From JAGQNP01 sp038257245 (lineage in GTDB: Bacteria > Patescibacteriota > Saccharimonadia > Saccharimonadales > JACQNP01): a stretch of DNA of 6,469 nt. Each line of letters starts with the position of its first letter. Within the stretch, counting starts at the first letter, position 1. A model generated the notes under the pieces. It saw only the letters and a list, made by a program, of their open reading frames with translations, ran no database searches and was not told the DNA's origin. The DNA is taken from assembly GCA_038257245.1 (NCBI GenBank), contig JBBSJL010000027.1:1-6469 (forward strand), read 5' to 3'. Made by a program: the position numbers and the translations under genes. Shown here piece by piece: positions 1 to 5,206 of this stretch.

Positions 1-1
1 G

Positions 2-292
2 GAGAAGCTCAACAATTGGGTGATTATTGCTAATTTACCTTACGTACCAGATAGCCACACTATCAACAAAGCTGCAATGTTCGAACCAAAACACGCCATA
101 TTTGGTGGCAGCGACGGCTTAGACTTATATCGGCAGATGTTCCAACAAATCAACAAGTTTAATATAAAACCTATGCACATACTCACCGAATCCCTACCCT
201 TCCAACACAAAGACTTAGCTAGTATTGCCGAGCAATCAGGCTATAAGCAAATTACCGAGGACGACTTCGTCCAAGTGTTTACTAATCAATAA
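2..292 (+). CDS. prmC: Release factor N5-glutamine methyltransferase (PrmC/HemK), C-terminal part, 5' truncated by window edge
   Basis: This is the C-terminal part of a class I SAM-dependent methyltransferase of the PrmC/HemK family. That family methylates the glutamine of the GGQ motif in peptide chain release factors in the cytoplasm. The frame is open to the left edge: codons before the GTG at 20 read E-K-L-N-N-W, so that GTG is internal and the true start lies outside. What shows the family is the substrate-binding motif written here as NLPYVP (usual form NPPY), followed by FEPKHAIFGG and SDGLDLYRQ, which match the EPxxALFGGxDGLDxYR block of PrmC. The usual LEIGxxQ strand near the C terminus is replaced by ILTESLPFQH. 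The SAM-binding GxGxG motif is not in the window. It is convergent with the membrane protein gene. A distant methyltransferase paralogue is possible, but the two PrmC blocks make PrmC the best call. Confidence 0.85.
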   Translation, partial: EKLNNWVIIANLPYVPDSHTINKAAMFEPKHAIFGGSDGLDLYRQMFQQINKFNIKPMHILTESLPFQHKDLASIAEQSGYKQITEDDFVQVFTNQ

Positions 293-307
293 TCCTTTTT
301 CTACGCG

Positions 308-330
308 GAGTCCTGTAGACTCACTGTTTT
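308..330 (+). terminator. Possible weak terminator hairpin after prmC
   Basis: A perfect 5-bp inverted repeat, GAGTC at 308-312 and GACTC at 318-322, encloses a 5-base loop. It is followed four bases later by TTTT (327-330). It sits 16 bases after the prmC stop, in the 66-base gap between convergent genes. The stem is short and the T run is offset and brief, so this is at best a weak intrinsic terminator. No T run follows the stem on the minus strand. Confidence 0.3.
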
Positions 331-358
331 CCAAAGCCTGTAACCTTACTTAGTTAGT

Positions 359-1108
359 TTAAATTGTTCTGTCGCCCCAATCAGAGAAGACAAGTACAAC
401 AACAATTATAGCAACCATCAAAAATATAAATTGCCGGCGCAGAAGAATAGATAAGCGTTCTGAGTGATCAAGATAGTAAAGTGTGGCAAGACTAAAACCA
501 ATCACAGTAAGTAGTAATGTAGCCTGGGCCACTACCCCATAAAATAGCAGCCAATGTGAAAGTACCCAAGTTAAAGCAGCTGCAAAATACCCCCACAGGT
601 GAGCAAGTAACGAGGAGTATCTTTCGTCAAAGGCAGAAAAGAAGTGTCTAGCTGACAGATAACAAACAGCCCACGCACCAATTACTAAAACCGTACTAGA
701 TGCAGACCCAAGTCCCATGAACAACGCCATCAATCCGAATAGCTGGCCTAAGCCTGATTGTATAGATATCTTTATAATACTTGAACCTGGTTTTATATAT
801 AATAGCCAACCGACGTATGTAAGTGCCCAGATAAGTTGCCAAGTTGATGATGTGGTGTTTGTCATGAATACCAAAACAGACAAGGCATAAATTAGATCTA
901 CGGCATTAGCTCTAATATTAGCTGGCCAATACCTAGGTCGCACTGCGAACATGCGCCACTTGCTTATAAGAATTAGCATTGCCGCGAACTGAGGTAACTC
1001 TATTCTTACAAATACAAACATTAAAGCAGGAAACAGTAAGACAAGGAAAATATGGAAAAAGTGAGAAAATCCACTTTTTGGTTTAATTCTGGAGGCGATT
1101 GACTTCAT
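359..1108 (-). CDS. Multi-spanning integral membrane protein of unknown function, downstream partner of LCP gene
   Basis: I recognise no named family. The 249-residue protein is strongly hydrophobic, with about eight probable membrane helices, at roughly residues 17-35, 37-49, 68-84, 90-105, 117-135, 137-152, 167-212 (probably two) and 226-242. Charged blocks sit between them: WRMFAVRPRYWPANIRAN (51-68) and ARHFFSAFDERY (153-164), plus DHSERLSILLRRQ (214-226) before the last helix. These polar loops are the parts most likely to be functional. The ATG at 1108 is preceded by AGGAC a few bases upstream, a plausible ribosome binding site inside the end of the LCP gene. The first 26 bases overlap the LCP reading frame, so the two genes are almost certainly co-transcribed and probably translationally coupled. 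By context it may work in envelope polymer export or assembly, but that is inference. No signal peptide with a cleavage site, Walker motif or other catalytic signature is visible. Confidence 0.8.
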   Translation of the reverse strand: MKSIASRIKPKSGFSHFFHIFLVLLFPALMFVFVRIELPQFAAMLILISKWRMFAVRPRYWPANIRANAVDLIYALSVLVFMTNTTSSTWQLIWALTYVGWLLYIKPGSSIIKISIQSGLGQLFGLMALFMGLGSASSTVLVIGAWAVCYLSARHFFSAFDERYSSLLAHLWGYFAAALTWVLSHWLLFYGVVAQATLLLTVIGFSLATLYYLDHSERLSILLRRQFIFLMVAIIVVVLVFSDWGDRTI

Positions 1109-2747
1109 TTTGTCCTATTATTATAACAAAGTCAGCTGTACCAGGTTGGATTGTACTATCAGGAAGATTTGGTACCGTAGAAGTTCCGAATCGTTGCTCC
1201 AAATATCGCTTAGTATACTTGTTTTCTCCGTTCCTAAGATCAACAATTACGGTTTCAGTATACCCCTTTGTTGGTGCGTCGGCCGCTGGTAGTAGATTAT
1301 AGCCATATGATTTGAGCTCTTTTACGGTCCGCCCTGCCAAGCCTGACGACTCTGTCCCATTGAGAATAAGAACCATGGCATTTTCGTCTGCCAAGTAACC
1401 ATCGACTAATTTATTACGGATAAAACTATGTATTTCGCTATAATCATAAATACCTGCTTTTGGCACCACAACTGATAGGCCACCAATATTATCTGTGTGC
1501 ACGTAGTCATTTGGAGGATCTGCCAGCCCGACAGATTGAATTTTATCACTTGGGATGTCTTTGCCTATTTCGTACAAGCGCATCATTTCATCAACGGTCA
1601 TATTAACTTGAATATGGTCACCGAAATCACCTACCAGTTGATTTATTTTGAGTGGATTAGCCAACGTGCCGACAGAAAGTATCTTATCCTTTAACGCTAC
1701 TAGCATTAATCTCTGCCTTTCTGAACGCGAAAAGTCACCTCTTGCACTGGTGTATCGTGACCTAGAATATGCCAGCGCCCTAAATCCGTCAAAACTCTGC
1801 CAGCCCGGTTGAACATTCAATGTATAGTTGCGGCCATCTAGCCACATGTTTTCATAAACTTCTTCTGGGGCATTAATATCTACGCCCCCCACTGTATCGA
1901 TTGCTTTCTTGAAGCCTTCAAAATCTACCATTGAATTATAGTGGATAGGGATACCGAGAACTTCTGAAACCTCAGTCTCAATAGCTTCTAGCCCGGCCTT
2001 TTCAGCATTCATTTCTCTAGAAGGATCATTGTAATCACTGTTGTTCAACTCGTAATTCTTGGCATTAGCATAAACAGCGTTAATTTTAGTAGAACCACCT
2101 TCTGTTCGAACATACATATCCCTTGGGATACTTACTATTGCTGCTTCTTTTTGAATTGGGTTAATGCTCGCGACCAATATCGTATCTGTTAAGTCTGGCG
2201 CCGTGTGTCCATCGCCACCCTTACCCAACATCAGTATATTAATACGACCATCGCCTTCACCCTTTAGCAAGGATGGATCAGCGTTGGCATTAAGTGCAGC
2301 CGCTCCACCACCACCCTGAAATATCTGTAACGCCTTCAGGTAAACTCGCCCGAAAGTAAAACCGCTAAACAGAATTAGTGTCACGGTGAATAAACTCGTT
2401 GCTCGTTTTAATTTATTCCTCTTATTGTGCTTTTCGTTTGCCTGTTTCCGGTATTTAGGTAACTCGCCACTATCATGCATCTGCAAATCGATTGATCCAT
2501 CGTCCCGACGCGCTGGTTGGCGGGCAGATGGTTTGCCACCAGTTTTTATCTGTGAATTCTTATTAGGGGTAAAACCATCAGAGGTGCCAAAACTGCCAAC
2601 TCTTCCTGTAGGTTGTTTATTGGGATTGGGTCGATCCGTTTTGCCAGAAAAAATACCTCTGTTGGGTTTTGAAGTGCTTCTTACAAAGCCATCAACTGAG
2701 TTGGTTGGTTTGCTTGATTTGGTCTTAGATTTTCGAAAATTATCCAT
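1083..2747 (-). CDS. LytR-CpsA-Psr (LCP) family cell-wall glycopolymer transferase with LytR_C domain
   Basis: LCP enzymes move lipid-linked glycopolymers onto peptidoglycan or other envelope acceptors on the outer face of the membrane. The 554-residue protein has, in order: a long polar, Lys/Arg-rich and probably disordered cytoplasmic tail (1-115), one membrane helix (about 116-134), a Gly/Ala linker, the LCP catalytic domain (about 168-354) and a C-terminal LytR_C-type domain (about 456-546). LCP hallmarks are INILMLG at the domain start, PDLTDTIL with D185 and D188, SIPRDMYV with R209 and D210, TKINAVYA, and the arginine-rich block around R329, R331, D338, R341, R344 and R346. These include the pyrophosphate- and metal-binding residues of the family. 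The LytR_C part starts at MVLILNGTESSGLAG. The ATG at 2747 lies about 15 bases after a good -10 and has no Shine-Dalgarno. The gene is divergent from lepB and overlaps the membrane protein gene at its 3' end. The acceptor and the polymer cannot be told from sequence. Confidence 0.93.
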   Translation of the reverse strand: MDNFRKSKTKSSKPTNSVDGFVRSTSKPNRGIFSGKTDRPNPNKQPTGRVGSFGTSDGFTPNKNSQIKTGGKPSARQPARRDDGSIDLQMHDSGELPKYRKQANEKHNKRNKLKRATSLFTVTLILFSGFTFGRVYLKALQIFQGGGGAAALNANADPSLLKGEGDGRINILMLGKGGDGHTAPDLTDTILVASINPIQKEAAIVSIPRDMYVRTEGGSTKINAVYANAKNYELNNSDYNDPSREMNAEKAGLEAIETEVSEVLGIPIHYNSMVDFEGFKKAIDTVGGVDINAPEEVYENMWLDGRNYTLNVQPGWQSFDGFRALAYSRSRYTSARGDFSRSERQRLMLVALKDKILSVGTLANPLKINQLVGDFGDHIQVNMTVDEMMRLYEIGKDIPSDKIQSVGLADPPNDYVHTDNIGGLSVVVPKAGIYDYSEIHSFIRNKLVDGYLADENAMVLILNGTESSGLAGRTVKELKSYGYNLLPAADAPTKGYTETVIVDLRNGENKYTKRYLEQRFGTSTVPNLPDSTIQPGTADFVIIIGQNEVNRLQN

Positions 2748-2762
2748 AGAAATTGAACTATT

Positions 2763-2791
2763 AGTATACCGCTTATCCTAACCTTTCGTAA
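2763..2791 (-). promoter_or_regulatory. Probable sigma70-type promoter for the LCP gene
   Basis: Read on the minus strand, TATACT (plus 2763-2768) is a five-of-six match to the -10 consensus. A poorer -35, TTACGA (plus 2786-2791), lies 17 bases upstream. The expected transcript start near 2756 would leave a leader of only about nine bases before the ATG at 2747, too short for a normal Shine-Dalgarno. The element lies in the gap shared with divergent lepB. Confidence 0.55.
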
Positions 2792-2805
2792 ATATTTCGT
2801 GGTGG

Positions 2806-2834
2806 TTTATTACATAATGGTTTATAGTCATAAT
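2806..2834 (+). promoter_or_regulatory. Possible lepB promoter giving a near-leaderless transcript
   Basis: CATAAT at 2829-2834 matches five of six -10 bases, with TTTATT at 2806-2811 as a weak -35 at 17-base spacing. An expected start seven bases downstream falls on the ATG at 2841, so lepB could be leaderless. TATAGT at 2823-2828 is an overlapping alternative. The region is AT-rich, so chance matches are likely. Confidence 0.35.
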
Positions 2835-2840
2835 CTGAAT

Positions 2841-3524
2841 ATGCAACAAGAACCAACTATACCACAAACACCCCCTAATCAACCACAAAATATTCCTGAA
2901 ATGCCGTCTGCTGATGAGCCGATAATTACAGGTGGGAGAAGCAAAAAACCTGAAGGCTGGCGCAGCGTAGCCTCAACTCTGGCTATAATCATCGCTGCAC
3001 CTATAATTGCACTATTACTCATAAACTTTGTGTTTCAATCATATGAAGTAGATGGGCCAAGTATGCAAACAACCTTGCAGAATACTGACAGACTGATTGT
3101 ATGGAAAGTCCCAAGAACTATAGCCAAAATTACTGGCAATAATTACATCCCAGATCGCGGTGATATTATAATATTCACCAAACACGGTGCTACTAACGAA
3201 GCCGGCACAGGTGATAAACAGTTAATCAAACGCGTAATTGGGCTGCCTGGAGACCGTGTAGTTATATCCGCCGGGAAAGTAGTTGTATACAACGATGCAA
3301 ACCCTACAGGCTTCAACCCAGACAAGAGTGGCGATCATGGTAAGAATACTGCCGTAACAGATGGTAATGTCGATATTACAGTTAATGAAGATGAGGTCTT
3401 AGTTCTTGGAGACAACCGTGCAAATTCATTGGATTCGCGAGTTTTTGGCAGTGTCCATGCCAGAGATATAGTCGGCAAACTTAAATATAGAATATACCCC
3501 TTTAATACGTTCGAACATTTTTAG
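2841..3524 (+). CDS. lepB: Type I signal peptidase
   Basis: This membrane-anchored serine protease cuts signal peptides from exported proteins on the outer face of the cytoplasmic membrane. From the ATG at 2841 the product has 227 residues: a Pro/Gln-rich polar N-terminal tail (1-42), one membrane helix (about 43-66) and the S26 catalytic domain. Visible motifs are GPSMQTTL with the nucleophile Ser74, RGDIIIF (106-112), IKRVIGLPGD with the general base Lys130, and LGDNRANSLDSRVFG (189-203), the conserved box E. The catalytic Ser/Lys dyad is therefore intact. The size fits short single-helix LepB enzymes. In-frame alternatives are ATG 2817 and GTG 2799. None of the three has a strong Shine-Dalgarno. 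I prefer 2841 because a -10-like hexamer sits just before it, but an extra eight or fourteen residues cannot be excluded. It is divergent from the LCP gene and its stop lies one base from the convergent parB stop. Confidence 0.93.
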   Translation: MQQEPTIPQTPPNQPQNIPEMPSADEPIITGGRSKKPEGWRSVASTLAIIIAAPIIALLLINFVFQSYEVDGPSMQTTLQNTDRLIVWKVPRTIAKITGNNYIPDRGDIIIFTKHGATNEAGTGDKQLIKRVIGLPGDRVVISAGKVVVYNDANPTGFNPDKSGDHGKNTAVTDGNVDITVNEDEVLVLGDNRANSLDSRVFGSVHARDIVGKLKYRIYPFNTFEHF

Positions 3525-3525
3525 A

Positions 3526-4398
3526 CTACTTGTTGAGATTGTCTAATAGCGTGCTAAGCTGATCATCGTTTTTGAACTGGATTTCAATCCTACCACCTCT
3601 AGCTGTGCGTTTTATTGATACCGTTGTACCTAGGTTCTTAGCTAAAGTTTCTGATTGTGGGGTTGATATTGCCATTTTTTTGGCTACCTGTTTAGGTGTT
3701 GACGCACCCTGTTTGTTGCTGACTACGAATTGTTCCGCCTGGCGGACTGACCATGAATTTTTTAGAATGTTTTTTAATAATTCAATCTGTTTAGTTTCAT
3801 CGTCCTTGAGGGCCAGTATGGCTCTGGCGTGACCTTCGGTAATTTGCTTGTCCTGCAACGCTTTCATAGCTACTTCTGGTAACTGGAGTAATCTAACAAT
3901 GTTATTTACAGTTGTCGCGGCCTTACCCAGTCTCTTGGCTACGGCGCTGTATGATAGATTAAATTCTTGGTGTAACTTTTCGATAGCTATAGCTGTTTCT
4001 AGTGGGCTCAGGTCGACACGTTGAACGTTTTCTATTAAAGCAATCTCTAGCTTTTCTTGCTCTTTTTGTTCACGTACAATAGCTGGCACTTTTTTAAGCC
4101 CAGCCTGTTTAGCTGCACGCCATCTACGTTCACCAGCAATAATTGTATAGCCGATTTTACTCGGATTGGCTGAAACAATAAGTGGCTGTATCACACCGAA
4201 TTGTTTGATAGATTCTGCGAGTTCTCCAATTGCCTGCTCATCAAAATGCTTTCTTGGCTGGTCTTTCAAAGGAGTTATTTCGCTAATGAACAAATTTTGT
4301 ATTCGTTCATTACTGTCACTCAGGATTGTCTTGTCAAAATTAGTAGAAATTAGAGCATCTATACCCTTGCCTAGTCCACTCGTTGGTTTAGCTGACAC
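3526..4398 (-). CDS. parB: Chromosome partitioning protein ParB (CTP-dependent DNA clamp)
   Basis: ParB loads at parS sites, spreads as a CTP-dependent sliding clamp and stimulates ParA ATPase to move the replication-origin region. The 290-residue length is normal for chromosomal ParB. Domains in order: an N-terminal ParA-contacting segment with GLGKGIDALI (8-17), the CTP-binding ParB/Srx domain (about 35-115) with QPRKHFD and IIAGERRWRAA (GERR at 89-92), then ENVQRVDLSPLE (123-134). A helix-turn-helix follows (about 147-171), with LSYSAVAKRLGKAATTVNNI, and a C-terminal dimerisation part ends in GGRIEIQF and DQLSTLLDNL. The start is GTG at 4398, supported by AAGGAGG nine bases upstream inside parA. 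The frame overlaps parA by 11 bases, giving a coupled parA-parB pair. The stop is separated by a single base from the convergent lepB stop. No key residue appears to be missing. Confidence 0.96.
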   Translation of the reverse strand: MSAKPTSGLGKGIDALISTNFDKTILSDSNERIQNLFISEITPLKDQPRKHFDEQAIGELAESIKQFGVIQPLIVSANPSKIGYTIIAGERRWRAAKQAGLKKVPAIVREQKEQEKLEIALIENVQRVDLSPLETAIAIEKLHQEFNLSYSAVAKRLGKAATTVNNIVRLLQLPEVAMKALQDKQITEGHARAILALKDDETKQIELLKNILKNSWSVRQAEQFVVSNKQGASTPKQVAKKMAISTPQSETLAKNLGTTVSIKRTARGGRIEIQFKNDDQLSTLLDNLNK

Positions 4399-5146
4399 GT
4401 TGCATAACCTCCTTGCTTAGCTGTTTATAAGCCTTGGCGCCCTTAGACCATTTATCATGTTCCAGTATTGGTACGCCGTAGCTTGGTGCTTCAGCCAGTC
4501 GCACGTTACGGGGTACGATTGTTTTAAACAAACCATCTCCAAAATACTTATGTAATTCTCCGTATACCTGCTGAGCCAAACTGTTCCTATTATCATACAT
4601 CGTAGCCACAACACCTAGTAGTTGGAGGTCTGGGTTAAGACCCTGCTTTACTCTTTGCATGATGTCTAGTAATTGGCTCAGACCTTCCATTGCGTAGTAT
4701 TCTGCTTGAACAGGGATTAATAACCAATTAGCTGCACAAAGTGCGTTTACAGTCAGTAGCCCGAGTGATGGTGGGCAGTCAATTAATACATAATCGTAAG
4801 ATTGATTTTCAATCAAACGCTTCAGCATAAATTCTCTGTTATCTTTATCGGCAAGTTCAATTTCGGCGGCTGCTAGATTTGCATTAGCAGGAACAATGTT
4901 CAAGTTTTTAAAACCAAAATCTAGGATAATTTGATCTAGGCGTACAGAATTAAACAGCGCATCATAAATCGTCGCAGTGACGGATTGTTTATTGATACCT
5001 AGCCCGCTAGTGGCATTACCTTGGGGATCAAAATCAACAATCAAAACAGTCCTACCGGCTTTAGCTAAATATGCGCCCAAATTAATAACCGTTGTGGTTT
5101 TACCTACCCCGCCTTTTTGATTCAGTACTGCAATAATATTACTCAT
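4388..5146 (-). CDS. parA: Chromosome partitioning ATPase ParA (Soj type)
   Basis: ParA is a deviant-Walker P-loop ATPase. It dimerises on ATP, coats the nucleoid non-specifically and is released by ParB, driving origin segregation. The 252-residue size matches the short chromosomal Soj class, which lacks the N-terminal DNA-binding domain of plasmid P1-type ParA. Visible motifs are the deviant Walker A, NQKGGVGKTTT, with signature Lys11 and P-loop Lys16, then DFDPQGNAT (Walker A', Asp40), LIDCPPSLG (Walker B, Asp123), and VPRNVRLAEAPSYG (211-224), typical of Soj and including DNA-contacting basic residues. The ATG at 5146 gives an N terminus aligned exactly with the family. Only a weak GGA-type ribosome binding sequence is seen. 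It overlaps parB by 11 bases and follows the surface-protein gene by 60 bases on the same strand. A promoter-like element in that gap suggests independent transcription. Confidence 0.97.
   Translation of the reverse strand: MSNIIAVLNQKGGVGKTTTVINLGAYLAKAGRTVLIVDFDPQGNATSGLGINKQSVTATIYDALFNSVRLDQIILDFGFKNLNIVPANANLAAAEIELADKDNREFMLKRLIENQSYDYVLIDCPPSLGLLTVNALCAANWLLIPVQAEYYAMEGLSQLLDIMQRVKQGLNPDLQLLGVVATMYDNRNSLAQQVYGELHKYFGDGLFKTIVPRNVRLAEAPSYGVPILEHDKWSKGAKAYKQLSKEVMQRVS
4408..4414 (-). promoter_or_regulatory. Strong Shine-Dalgarno deciding the parB GTG start
   Basis: On the minus strand this reads AAGGAGG, a near-perfect anti-16S match, nine bases before the GTG at 4398 and inside the last codons of parA. 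An ATG between the two (minus strand, plus 4403-4405) is in the parA frame and leads at once to the parA stop, so it is not a parB start. Confidence 0.85.
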
Positions 5147-5168
5147 AATTTTTGTTCCACACCCTCTG

Positions 5169-5198
5169 ATTTTAGCTTATCATTTTTTAACAATACAA
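5169..5198 (-). promoter_or_regulatory. Possible promoter for parA-parB
   Basis: On the minus strand TAAAAT (plus 5169-5174) matches five of six -10 bases, with TTGTAT (plus 5193-5198) as a partial -35 at 18-base spacing. The expected start near 5162 leaves a leader of about 16 bases containing only GGGTGTGGA as a weak ribosome binding sequence. The element fills the 60-base gap after the upstream gene, where I see no terminator. Confidence 0.45.
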
Positions 5199-5206
5199 GA
5201 TAGCTA

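Noticed and set aside
2386..2781. 131-codon plus-strand open frame antisense to the start of the LCP gene
   Set aside because: It lies opposite the low-complexity basic tail of the LCP protein, has no family motif or ribosome binding site, and runs across the divergent promoter region. It is a shadow of the real gene.
3572..4420. Plus-strand open frames antisense to parB (3572-3832 and 4166-4420)
   Set aside because: parB is complete and motif-rich on the other strand. These frames show no recognisable domain or start signal.
5147..5206. parS site near parAB
   Set aside because: I looked for a palindrome like TGTTTCACGTGAAACA in this gap and in the flanking genes and saw no convincing match. 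The site may lie elsewhere or use a different sequence.
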